Positions 56,266 through 64,000 of a stretch of DNA of 64,000 bases are shown here, in pieces. The notes below the pieces were generated by a model. That model made no database searches and had not been told where the DNA came from. It was given only the letters and a program-made list of their open reading frames with translations. The stretch spans positions 1 through 64,000 of the forward strand of contig JAPONS010000049.1 in NCBI GenBank assembly GCA_026713825.1, given 5' to 3'. Each line of letters begins with the position of its first letter. Position 1 is the stretch's first letter. Source of the DNA: Chloroflexota bacterium (GTDB lineage Bacteria > Chloroflexota > Dehalococcoidia > Lucifugimonadales > UBA1127). Both the position numbers and the translations under genes were made by a program.

Positions 56266-57258
56266 ATGAACACTACCGCAACGGCTGTATTGGTGGCCAT
56301 CCTGGTGATTGTTGCCGGGCTGTGGTTCTTTGTCCTGGGCGAAACAGAGGAAGCGCCGGAACCCTCAGATAACTTCTGGTTCTACAAGATTGAGGAAGAC
56401 GACATCGAGTTCATTGGCATCACGACGGAGGACACCGCAGGCGCCTTCTCCTATCGCGACGGCGAGGGCTGGTTCTTCGACGGCGAGAAGCAACCCCCCG
56501 TGGAACTTGCCCGCTGGGGCGGCGTCACGCTGGTGCTCAGCGGCCCGCGGGCGCGCCGCGTGCTGGCGGAGGAGATTGAAGACTACAAGACGTACGGCCT
56601 CGACCCGCCGTCGACGGTGCTCGACCTCGGCCTGACCAACGGCCGCTCATTGCAGCTGTACCTGGGCAAGCAGACACCCGACGGGACCGGTTACTATGCC
56701 TACCAGCGCGATGACGACAATCTTTACGTCATTGAGTCCGTTTGGGGAGAGGTGCTGCGCCGGCTGGCCTTTGAGCCTCCCTACCCGCAATGGTATTACC
56801 GGCTGGACCCGGCGCGCGTGCTCTATCTCGGCGTGACAAAGGGCGAAGTCACCTCTGATTTCGTGACCGAATCGACGGGCTGGCGCTTCGCCAATCCGGA
56901 GCGCACGGCCATTGACGAGAACCGCTGGGCCGAAATCCTGCCGCTGCTGGACGGCCCCGACTTCCTCGGCATTGAGGCGGAACACATCAACGACCTGGCA
57001 AAGTACGGCCTGCTGGAGCCGAGGGCAGTCATCGTCATCGAATACCTGCCTCCCCAGGGCATTGAATCCTCCAACTGGGAGAGCATCCTGGAGATAGGCG
57101 ACCCGACTCCAGAGGGTGACAGGTACTATGCCCGCGCGCAGGGACAGCCATTCCTTCTCGTCCTGGACGCCCCCTGGTTCGAGACTATGGAGCGCCTTGT
57201 GGACGAGCCGCCAATCCCCGAGGAGACTGCGGCTGAGGCCACACCCGCGGCCCAGTAG
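56266..57258 (+). CDS. DUF4340 membrane-anchored protein
   Basis: One N-terminal helix (about 7-25) and an extracytoplasmic domain with DUF4340 features: EEDDIEFIGITTED, GWFFDGEK...., YGLDPPSTVLDLGLTNGRSLQLYLGKQTPDGTGYYA in shortened form, then repeat-like YYRLDPARVLYLGV. DUF4340 proteins are encoded right after gldG in many genomes and probably form part of the same complex. The C-terminal tail is Glu/Pro/Ala-rich. Confidence 0.85.
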   Translation: MNTTATAVLVAILVIVAGLWFFVLGETEEAPEPSDNFWFYKIEEDDIEFIGITTEDTAGAFSYRDGEGWFFDGEKQPPVELARWGGVTLVLSGPRARRVLAEEIEDYKTYGLDPPSTVLDLGLTNGRSLQLYLGKQTPDGTGYYAYQRDDDNLYVIESVWGEVLRRLAFEPPYPQWYYRLDPARVLYLGVTKGEVTSDFVTESTGWRFANPERTAIDENRWAEILPLLDGPDFLGIEAEHINDLAKYGLLEPRAVIVIEYLPPQGIESSNWESILEIGDPTPEGDRYYARAQGQPFLLVLDAPWFETMERLVDEPPIPEETAAEATPAAQ

Positions 57259-57275
57259 CGTCCCTGCCCGCTCCC

Positions 57276-57304
57276 TTGGCTAGCTCAAGACGCTCCCCTA
57301 TACT
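57276..57304 (+). promoter_or_regulatory. Promoter of cinA
   Basis: TTGGCT (57276-57281), a 17-base spacer and TATACT (57299-57304), about 39 bases before the cinA ATG. This is one of the best-spaced promoters in the window. Confidence 0.7.
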
Positions 57305-57342
57305 CACCGTGTCCATTACCTGCACTTGAGGGGGATTCCCGC

Positions 57343-58578
57343 ATGCGCGCTGAGATACTCGCCTTTGGCACCGAGCTCCTCATGGGGGAGACCCTTGACA
57401 CCAACTCCGCCCACATCGCCGCCCGCCTGCCCGCCCTTGGCATCGACCTGCACACCGTCACCATCATGGGCGACGAGATGGGCGAGATGGTGGAGATGTT
57501 CCACAGGTGCATGGAGCGCTCAGACCTGATCATCTGCACGGGCGGACTTGGCCCCACGAAGGACGACCTCACCCGAGAGGCCATTGCCGAGACGTTTGGC
57601 GAGACCATCACCTTCGACCCTGACCTCATCACTGCCATGGAGCGGAACTTCCGCAACCGCGGACAGGAGATGCCTGAAACCAACAAGAAGCAGGCAGGCG
57701 TCATCCCCTCCGTCACCGTGCTGCCCAATCCCCGAGGCACGGCGCCGGGCTGGTGGGCGGAGAAGGGCGGCAAGATCATCATCGCGATGCCGGGCGTACC
57801 CGGAGAGATGGTGCTGATGTGGGAGCATCAGGCCGCGCCGAGGCTCAAGGAGCGAGCGCAGGGCACTGTCATTATGTCCCGCACTTTCAAGACCATCGGG
57901 CTGGGCGAGGCGGCCGTCGGGGAGTACGTCGGCTCGCTATTCGGGCGTGATAACCCGTACCTCGGCATCTATGCGCGGCAGGATGGCATTCATCTGCGCA
58001 TTATCGCGCGGGCCGCGAACCAGGAGGAGGCGCTTGAGCTCATCGAGCCGATGGAGGCGGAGATACGCCAAGCGCTGGACTTCGCCATCTGGGGCGTCGA
58101 CGGCGAGACGCCGGAGGAGCGCGTCGGCGCGCTGCTGAGCGACCGCGGACTAACGCTGGCAGCTATGGAATCGTGCACGGGCGGCCTGCTGGCGAGCACC
58201 GTCACTGACGTTCCCGGGGCGTCGGGCTACTTCAAGGGCAGCCTTGTCACCTACGCAACCGAGGTCAAGTCAATTGCGGGCGTCGACCCCGCGCTCATAG
58301 AGGAGCACGGGGTAGTGAGCGCCGAAGTTGCCGGGGCCATGGCCAAGGCTGTGAGGGAGGCGCTCGACGCCGACGTGGGCATTGGCATCACGGGCGTCGC
58401 CGGGCCGGGCCCGCAGGACGGTATACCGGCGGGCACCGTGTATGCGGGAGTCGCCATGGACGGCGCGGTCGAGAGCACGGTCATGCGCTTCCCGCCGGAC
58501 CGGCCGCTCGTCAAGCGTCGAGCCGTCGTCATGGCGCTGCTGCAGGTGTACCGCATGCTCCTGGAGCGAAACGGATAG
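57343..58578 (+). CDS. cinA: CinA-like nicotinamide-nucleotide amidase
   Basis: Two-domain CinA. The N-terminal MoCF-like domain (ILAFGTELLMGETLDTNS, ICTGGLGPTKDD) is an ADP-ribose pyrophosphatase in characterised members. The C-terminal PncC amidase has AAMESCTGGLLAS and GITGVAGPGP. It salvages NMN/NAD by-products. The ATG at 57343 has GGGGG spaced well. Length is normal (411). Confidence 0.93.
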   Translation: MRAEILAFGTELLMGETLDTNSAHIAARLPALGIDLHTVTIMGDEMGEMVEMFHRCMERSDLIICTGGLGPTKDDLTREAIAETFGETITFDPDLITAMERNFRNRGQEMPETNKKQAGVIPSVTVLPNPRGTAPGWWAEKGGKIIIAMPGVPGEMVLMWEHQAAPRLKERAQGTVIMSRTFKTIGLGEAAVGEYVGSLFGRDNPYLGIYARQDGIHLRIIARAANQEEALELIEPMEAEIRQALDFAIWGVDGETPEERVGALLSDRGLTLAAMESCTGGLLASTVTDVPGASGYFKGSLVTYATEVKSIAGVDPALIEEHGVVSAEVAGAMAKAVREALDADVGIGITGVAGPGPQDGIPAGTVYAGVAMDGAVESTVMRFPPDRPLVKRRAVVMALLQVYRMLLERNG

Positions 58579-58612
58579 ACGATTTTCGTTGCGGGCGCCA
58601 CGCCTTACGCAA

Positions 58613-58618
58613 TATACT
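58613..58618 (+). promoter_or_regulatory. -10 box of argC
   Basis: TATACT with TTGCGG 18 bases upstream, about 57 bases before the argC ATG. No ArgR box was recognised by eye. Confidence 0.5.
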
Positions 58619-58674
58619 CGTAATGCACGAAACAACGCTGATTGCTTTGTCCGGCGAGCTGCCTGGGAGGACCC

Positions 58675-59706
58675 ATGAAGGTTGGCATTCTGAACGTCAC
58701 CGGCTATGCGGGCAGTGAGCTCGCACGCATTCTTGCGCACCACCCGGAGGCCGAGATGGTCGCCGTGACGGGGCGCAGCGCTGCGGGCCAGCGACTGGCA
58801 GAGGTGTTCCCGCACCTGGCGGCAACCGACCTCCCCATTATGGAAGAGATTGAGGAGAGCGTTGACATCGTCTTTTCCGCGCTGCCGCACAAGGCCAGCG
58901 CCGAGGCGTGCGGGCCCTTCTACAAGCAGGGGATCAAGGTCGTCGACATCAGCGCGGACTTTCGCCTGAAGAGCCTGCCGGAGTACGAGTCGTGGTACAA
59001 CGTGCAGCACCCGTTCCCCGAGCTGATTGAGGAGGCGGTCTACGGCCTCACGGAGCTCCACCGGCAGGAGGTAGCGGCGGCGGGACTCGTGGCGAACCCG
59101 GGATGCTACCCCACCGGCGCAATCCTCGCGCTGGCGCCCGCCGTCAAGGCAGGCATCATCGAGCCCAACGTCGTCGTCGACGGCAAGTCGGGCGTGTCCG
59201 GCGCGGGGCGGGGCCTCGCCCTGAGCACCCACTACTCGGAGGTCAACGAGAGCGTGCGGGCCTACTCGATGGATGGCCACCGCCATCTGCCGGAGATCAC
59301 CCAGGAGCTGCGCCCCGACAACGGCACGGAGCCGCGCGTCACCTTCCTCCCGCACCTGATACCCATGACGCGGGGCATCCTGAGCAGCTGCTACGCCGAC
59401 CTGAATCCCGGCGCGCTGCCCAATGGCGGGGAGGCGGCCGCAGCTCTCTTCGAGGTCTACCGCGACTTCTACCGCGACGAGCCGTTCGTGAAGGTCGTCG
59501 ACCAGCCGCCGCACACCAAGCACCCCCTCGGCAACAACGACTGCCTCGTCTACCCGGCCATCGACCCGCGCACGGACCGGCTCACGGTAGTCAGCGCGAT
59601 CGACAACCTCGTGAAGGGCGCCGCGGGCCAGGCCGTGCAGAACATGAACCTCATGTTCGGGCTGCCGGAGGCCATGGGCCTGGAAACCCTTGCCCTGTAC
59701 CCGTAA
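58675..59706 (+). CDS. argC: N-acetyl-gamma-glutamyl-phosphate reductase
   Basis: The third step of arginine synthesis. Rossmann start KVGILNVTGYAGSELARIL, catalytic Cys in ANPGCYPTGAIL, His in PPHTKHPLGNN and GKSGVSGAGR. The ATG at 58675 follows GGGAGG; the frame open to 58642 is unlikely. The rest of the arg operon does not follow: a tRNA-Glu and an ABC system come next. The Met-Asp in the name-site IPMTRGIL is normal. Confidence 0.95.
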   Translation: MKVGILNVTGYAGSELARILAHHPEAEMVAVTGRSAAGQRLAEVFPHLAATDLPIMEEIEESVDIVFSALPHKASAEACGPFYKQGIKVVDISADFRLKSLPEYESWYNVQHPFPELIEEAVYGLTELHRQEVAAAGLVANPGCYPTGAILALAPAVKAGIIEPNVVVDGKSGVSGAGRGLALSTHYSEVNESVRAYSMDGHRHLPEITQELRPDNGTEPRVTFLPHLIPMTRGILSSCYADLNPGALPNGGEAAAALFEVYRDFYRDEPFVKVVDQPPHTKHPLGNNDCLVYPAIDPRTDRLTVVSAIDNLVKGAAGQAVQNMNLMFGLPEAMGLETLALYP

Positions 59707-59778
59707 CCAAGCCGACAATTGAATGAGTGACGTTGGCTGCAAGTCTCCCTTACAGGACCAGCCCCAACGTATTAGAAT

Positions 59779-59855
59779 GCCCCCATGGTCTAGCGGCCGA
59801 GGACGCCACCCTTTCAAGGTGGAGATCGCGGGTTCGAATCCCGCTGGGGGCACCA
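59779..59855 (+). tRNA. tRNA-Glu (TTC)
   Basis: Acceptor GCCCCCA pairs TGGGGGC. Anticodon stem CCACC/GGTGG around CTTTCAA (anticodon TTC). T stem GCGGG/CCCGC with TTCGAAT. A at position 73 and encoded CCA. A hexamer TAGAAT abuts the 5' end but is too close to serve as its promoter. Confidence 0.96.
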
Positions 59856-59904
59856 CTTTCAGCCCTTCAATCCGGGCGACTCACTGTGGTACGGGGGATG
59901 TGGT

Positions 59905-60612
59905 ATGGCATCGGATGCGATTCCAGTTGTTGCCGCCAGGGACGTGCACAAGACCTATGGGACCGGTGAGGTGCAGGTGCATGTGCTGAAGGGCGTCAGC
60001 CTGAGCATTCAGCGGGGCGAGATGGTCGCCATCATGGGTCCAAGCGGCGGCGGCAAGACTACCCTCCTCAACTGCCTCTCAGGTCTGGACGACATCGATT
60101 CCGGCATAATCTCCATCGGCGGGTCCGACCTTGCCAAGATGAACGACACAGAGAAAACCCGCTTTCGCGCGACCAAGATGGGCTACATCTTCCAGTCCTT
60201 CAACCTTCTTCCCGTGCTCACTGCCCTTGAAAACGTGGAGATGCCCTTGTTGATATCGGGCTTTCCGGAGAAGGAGTCGCGGGAAAAGGCGCGGACCGCA
60301 CTCGACCTTGTAGGCCTGGCGCAGCGTTCGGGCCACTATCCGGCGGAGATGTCCGGCGGGCAGCAACAGCGTGTGACCATCGCCCGCGCGCTGGTGAACC
60401 AGCCGGAGATCGTGTGGGCGGACGAGCCGACGGGCAACCTGGACAGCGAGAACGCGCAAGAGGTGATGGACCTGCTCATCCGGCTGAACCGTGAGCTGAA
60501 CAACACGTTCGTCATCATCACGCACTCGGACTCCGTGGCGGAGCAGTCTCACCGCACAATCCGGATGCGCGACGGCCTTGTCGTGGACGACGGACTGGGC
60601 GGGAGCGCGTAG
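59905..60612 (+). CDS. ABC transporter ATPase, MacB/LolD type
   Basis: The ATPase of a mechanotransmission-type ABC system. Walker A GPSGGGKTTL, Q-loop FQSFNLLPVLTALENVEMPL, signature MSGGQQQRVTIARAL, Walker B VWADEPTGNLD and H-loop ITHSD. 235 residues as usual. The paired FtsX-like permease starts 6 bases after the stop. Such systems move lipoproteins, peptides or toxins, and this one has no MacA-like partner here. Confidence 0.93.
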   Translation: MASDAIPVVAARDVHKTYGTGEVQVHVLKGVSLSIQRGEMVAIMGPSGGGKTTLLNCLSGLDDIDSGIISIGGSDLAKMNDTEKTRFRATKMGYIFQSFNLLPVLTALENVEMPLLISGFPEKESREKARTALDLVGLAQRSGHYPAEMSGGQQQRVTIARALVNQPEIVWADEPTGNLDSENAQEVMDLLIRLNRELNNTFVIITHSDSVAEQSHRTIRMRDGLVVDDGLGGSA

Positions 60613-60618
60613 TCCGCC

Positions 60619-63600
60619 ATGGACGAGCTGTTTGGCGCGCCGGTCACGAGCATTGCGGCCGCGTTGGCTGTTCTCTTTACCATCGCGGTCCTCTTCCTTG
60701 TCTATATTCGAGTGCGAAGTCCCATCCTTGTCCGCATGGCCTTTCGCAATGTGCTCCGCAGGCCTGGCCAGAGCCTGCTCATCATTATGGGCCTGATGCT
60801 TGCGACGGCCATCATCTCAATCGCGTTTACCATTGGCGATTCCGTGTCCTACAGCATCAAGAACGCAGCAACGGAATCGCTCCGCAACGTCGACGAATTG
60901 ATAACGGTGGACCCGGAGTCGGAGTTGTGGAAGGGCCGCACGCTTCCCGATGGCTTCGGCGAGGCGAGCGTTGAGGGACTGCTGGCGGACCTGCAGGCGG
61001 ACCAGGACGTCGACGGCGTGCTGCCGGCGCTGTCCGTGAGCGTCGCCGTCACTAACCCGGCAACGCGCCAGTTCGAATCAAGGGTGGAGTTGTCCGGGAT
61101 TGATCCCGATTTGGCGAATGACTTCGAGCAACTCCACGACACTGCAGGAGCCCCCGTCAACCTGAATGGGCTGGGCGCCGACGAGGTCTATCTCACCCGG
61201 CAGGCCGCGGAATCGCTGCAAGCCGGGGCGGGAGACACCGTACAAGTGGTGCTCGGGCCGGGGCAGTACGTCCCTGTATCCGTCGTGGGCGTCATTGATG
61301 AATACTTCGCGCGGCCCAACGGCACTGACGTTACCCTGGTGATGCCGCTCGCCGCGGCGCAGTCCTTACTGGGACGACCGGGAGAGGTGAACGCTGTCCT
61401 CATCTCCAACGACGGCGACGTCAACTCCGGCGTCGAGCTTACTTCCACGATTGTCGAACGCTATGAGCAGCGTGACGACCTGGCGGGCCAAGGTCTCCAT
61501 CTGGTGACTCTGAAGCAAGAAGTTGTGGACAGGGCCAATGAGGTTGGCGGCCTGTTTGTCTCACTCTTCACCACATTCGGGCTCTTTTCCATCGGCGTTG
61601 GACTGTTGCTGATATTCCTGATCTTCTCCATGCTTGCGGCGGAGCGTAAGAGCGAAATGGGAATGGCCCGCGCGGTGGGGATGCAGCGCGGGCACCTGAT
61701 ACGCATGTTCACTTTCGAGGGATCCATTTACGGCATCGGGTCCGCAATGGTTGGCGCGGTCATCGGCGTCGGACTCGGGTACTTGCTTGTGCTGGTCGTC
61801 GATGCCATTTTTGGCGGGACTGAGACTGGTGGGGGCTACTTCTACAACTTCCATTTCGAACCGCTGGGGCTTGTGATTGCATTCCTGGCGGGCAGCGTGC
61901 TCACCTTTACGACGGTCGTGGCGGCATCGCGGGGAATCAGCAGGCTCAACATCGTCCGCGCCATCCGGGACCTGCCGGAGCCGGAGGTGTCCGGTTCACG
62001 GAACCGGCTCCTCATTCAGGGCGTCATCATCGCCGTCTTGGGTGTGCTGATTGCGGTGGGAGCGCTGCAGGACCTGCAGATTGTCAATCTGGGTCTTGGG
62101 ATATCCTTCTTCATCATAGGCATTGCCATGGCGGTCCGTTCGCGGGGCGCGTCCGCGCGATGGACCTACACGGCCACCGGTCTGATCCTGGTTGTTTACT
62201 GGTTGATCCCACACGAACTGTTCAGTTTCATCAGTGAAGAATGGAATGAGGACATTTCCGGCTTCTTTGTCACCGGAGTGTTCATTGTCACCGGCGCAGT
62301 TTTGGCGACCGTCAACAACTCGACCTTCGTGCTGGTTTTGATGACCGGCACCTTTGGCCGCATCCGCAGGCTCTCTCCTATCATCAAGTCCGCCGTGTCC
62401 TATCCGATGCGGTATGGCTACAGGACCGGCATGTCGCTCGCTATGTTTGCCATCGTCATCTTCTCCGTTACGGCAATGGCTACCCTGGTGGCTGTGATGG
62501 ACAATCTGTACGGGGACCAGGACCGACTCGCCGGCGGCTACGAGGTTACCGCAGTGGTCCGCTCCCACCTGAACCTGATTGAAGACCTGGGGGCGGCGGT
62601 AGACGCCAGCACGGCGCGGGACGTCATCGAGTACGCAAATGGAGAGCCCTCCGTGGGCACCATACGCTCGGCCAGCGGCGCCGAGGCCCGGCTGGCGTCC
62701 AGCGTCGACGGCGAGACTGAGCATACGTTCATCACCGGTCTCGACGACGATTTCATCGCAAGCAACGGCTTCGACATCGCCCTGACTACGGCAGAGTATA
62801 CGGCGGACGGCGAAGTTGACTCTGCGGCGGTATGGCAAGCCCTGCGAGACAACCCGGGGACGGCCGTCGTCAACGCCCTCCTGGTGCCGGCCCGCAATCA
62901 GGTCGCGTTTCAACTTGTTGAGGAGCAGTTCACGCTGCACGAGGTAGAGGGCCTCTTTCTTGAGAACGAGGTCATGGACCCCATCCCCATCGTCATTCAG
63001 GATGAGGACACCGGAGAGATTCTGGAGCTCACGGTAATAGCGGTCCTGGACAACTTTGCGTCTTCTGACGGTCCGCTGCCCAGCGGATTTCTCACGTCCA
63101 CTCAGTCCTTCGTGGATATGCCGGACGCCAGCCAGTATTTCTTCAATGTGAAAGGCGATACAGCGGAGGCTGCACAGACCATTGAAGCGGCCTTCTTTGA
63201 GAATGGGATTGAGTCGATTGACCTTCAGGCGTTGATTGCCGAGTTGCAGGCGGTGCGCAAGGCCCTGTTCAACATGATGGTGGGCTTCATGCTTCTGGGC
63301 CTGGTAGTGGGCATCGTGGCTCTGGGCTTCATCAGCGCCCGCACCGTCGTTGAGCGCCGCCAGGCGATTGGCGTCCTTCGGGCCATCGGTTTCTCCAGGG
63401 GCATGGTGCAACTGAGCTTCCTGATTGAGTCCTCTTTCGTTGCCCTGCTGGGCATAGGGCTTGGCGTAGGGCTCGGGCTCTTGGCCTCAGTGAATTTGGT
63501 CAACGAGATTCGGTCAGAGGAGCCTTCGCTTGAGTTCGTCATACCGTGGGTGAATATAGCGCTCATCGCGCTGACTGCCTACTTCTTCACGCTGTTGACC

Positions 63601-63663
63601 ACCGTGTTGCCGGCGAGACAGGCGGCGGCAGTCGCACCCGCAGAAGCGCTGCGGTACGAGTAA
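60619..63663 (+). CDS. Large FtsX-like ABC permease
   Basis: 1014 residues, two FtsX modules. The first N-terminal helices (ITSIAAALAVLFTIAVLFLVYIRV shortened, then RNVLRRPGQSLLIIMGLMLA) frame a large periplasmic loop, and FIGRL-like segments carry LIFSMLAAERKSEMGMARAVGMQRGHLI and FTVVAASRGISRLNIVRAIR. A second set lies in the C-terminal part ([43 protein letters not shown]). The long loops differ from MacB. A cargo lipoprotein or antimicrobial peptide is possible. Confidence 0.9.
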   Translation: MDELFGAPVTSIAAALAVLFTIAVLFLVYIRVRSPILVRMAFRNVLRRPGQSLLIIMGLMLATAIISIAFTIGDSVSYSIKNAATESLRNVDELITVDPESELWKGRTLPDGFGEASVEGLLADLQADQDVDGVLPALSVSVAVTNPATRQFESRVELSGIDPDLANDFEQLHDTAGAPVNLNGLGADEVYLTRQAAESLQAGAGDTVQVVLGPGQYVPVSVVGVIDEYFARPNGTDVTLVMPLAAAQSLLGRPGEVNAVLISNDGDVNSGVELTSTIVERYEQRDDLAGQGLHLVTLKQEVVDRANEVGGLFVSLFTTFGLFSIGVGLLLIFLIFSMLAAERKSEMGMARAVGMQRGHLIRMFTFEGSIYGIGSAMVGAVIGVGLGYLLVLVVDAIFGGTETGGGYFYNFHFEPLGLVIAFLAGSVLTFTTVVAASRGISRLNIVRAIRDLPEPEVSGSRNRLLIQGVIIAVLGVLIAVGALQDLQIVNLGLGISFFIIGIAMAVRSRGASARWTYTATGLILVVYWLIPHELFSFISEEWNEDISGFFVTGVFIVTGAVLATVNNSTFVLVLMTGTFGRIRRLSPIIKSAVSYPMRYGYRTGMSLAMFAIVIFSVTAMATLVAVMDNLYGDQDRLAGGYEVTAVVRSHLNLIEDLGAAVDASTARDVIEYANGEPSVGTIRSASGAEARLASSVDGETEHTFITGLDDDFIASNGFDIALTTAEYTADGEVDSAAVWQALRDNPGTAVVNALLVPARNQVAFQLVEEQFTLHEVEGLFLENEVMDPIPIVIQDEDTGEILELTVIAVLDNFASSDGPLPSGFLTSTQSFVDMPDASQYFFNVKGDTAEAAQTIEAAFFENGIESIDLQALIAELQAVRKALFNMMVGFMLLGLVVGIVALGFISARTVVERRQAIGVLRAIGFSRGMVQLSFLIESSFVALLGIGLGVGLGLLASVNLVNEIRSEEPSLEFVIPWVNIALIALTAYFFTLLTTVLPARQAAAVAPAEALRYE

Positions 63664-63726
63664 GGCGAATGCCTCGGAAGCGCCCCTCCGCAGACTCAGG
63701 GCGAACGGCTGTCGTTTTCTATTGCG

Positions 63727-64000
63727 CTAGTCCCGCTCCAGCAGCTCGATGCGCACGTTGCCCGGCGCCTTCACGAAGGCGATCTTTACTCCGGGCCGTA
63801 GCTGGAACGGCTCTGTCGAGAACTCCGCGCCCTTGGCCTTCAGTTCCTCAGCGGCGGTGAATATGTCGTCCACGCGCAGGCCGAAGTGATCGAGGCCGGT
63901 GTAGGGCTCGCTGGGGCCCTCAGGCACGTTATCGCCGGCCCGGGCGATGAAGATGGTCAGGCCGTTGAGGTCCAGGTCCACACGGGGCTGGCCGTCGGAC
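63727..64000 (-). CDS. VOC-family protein (glyoxalase/bleomycin-resistance fold), partial
   Basis: Only the C-terminal 91 codons lie in the window; the gene continues beyond base 64000, and a GTG at 63981 is inside the frame, not the start. Visible VOC features are LDHFGLRVDDIFTAAEELKAKG and the metal-binding Glu in NVRIELLERD. The function (glyoxalase, dioxygenase or epimerase) cannot be told. Confidence 0.8.
   Translation of the reverse strand, partial: SDGQPRVDLDLNGLTIFIARAGDNVPEGPSEPYTGLDHFGLRVDDIFTAAEELKAKGAEFSTEPFQLRPGVKIAFVKAPGNVRIELLERD

Noticed and set aside
59773-59778. TAGAAT with TTACAG 17 bases upstream as a tRNA-Glu promoter
   Set aside because: The -10 directly abuts the mature 5' end, so transcription would begin inside the tRNA.

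Overview
This is a high-GC bacterial chromosome segment with densely packed genes, short or overlapping junctions and frequent GTG/TTG starts. Gene content suggests a free-living, aerobic member of the Chloroflexota (Dehalococcoidia/SAR202-like). That assignment is inference from KatG, a PurS-type purine pathway, GldA-like ABC genes with a DUF4340 protein, DUF3105 and a GWNL-repeat surface protein; there is no rRNA here to prove it.

Layout. (1) 0.2-7.3 kb: an RDD membrane protein, then a minus-strand operon tsaC - degenerate polyprenyl synthetase - pgk - apgM - tpiA - small protein - miaA. (2) 7.8-17.1 kb: a purine cluster guaA, purD, ClpP-like protease, AT-rich orphan, purE, HAD phosphatase, purB, purC, DUF3105 protein, purS. 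(3) 17.5-20.6 kb: groES-groEL under a CIRCE operator, then two MaoC/hot-dog dehydratase genes. (4) 20.6-27.4 kb: GNAT, NUDIX, ROK kinase, HEAT protein, TldE/TldD, DUF952, DUF1353. (5) 27.4-34.4 kb: nth, alpha/beta hydrolase, a lipoprotein thioredoxin with an in-frame UGA at its redox cysteine, a surface protein, an AlkA-like glycosylase and an MFS carrier. (6) 34.9-41.1 kb: a very large VWA protein, NUDIX CoA pyrophosphatase, CbbQ/NorQ-type AAA, coaE and a dolichol-kinase-like membrane protein. (7) 41.2-52.7 kb: trxA, aldo/keto reductases, katG, tRNA-His, speD-speB, site-2 protease, cysteine desulfurase and lipoproteins. (8) 52.8-64 kb: gldA-gldF-gldG-DUF4340, cinA, argC, tRNA-Glu, a MacB/LolCDE-type ABC pair and a partial VOC gene.

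The strongest unusual signal is the gene at 29529-30740. A single TGA stands exactly where the first cysteine of the CINC redox motif of DipZ/TlpA-type thioredoxins should be, and the frame stays open for 291 further codons. This is best read as a selenoprotein (UxxC). No sel genes lie in the window.

The second signal is a set of mosaic intergenic hairpin repeats. At two places (guaA/purD and purB/purC) the repeat island lies next to a duplicated copy of the downstream gene's start region: 58 bp at purD and 12 bp at purC. Other points worth a look are a polyprenyl synthetase that has lost both Asp-rich motifs, a VWA/AAA pair with a zincin-like HxxxH motif, and a terminator-like leader just upstream of an unknown gene at 41.84 kb.
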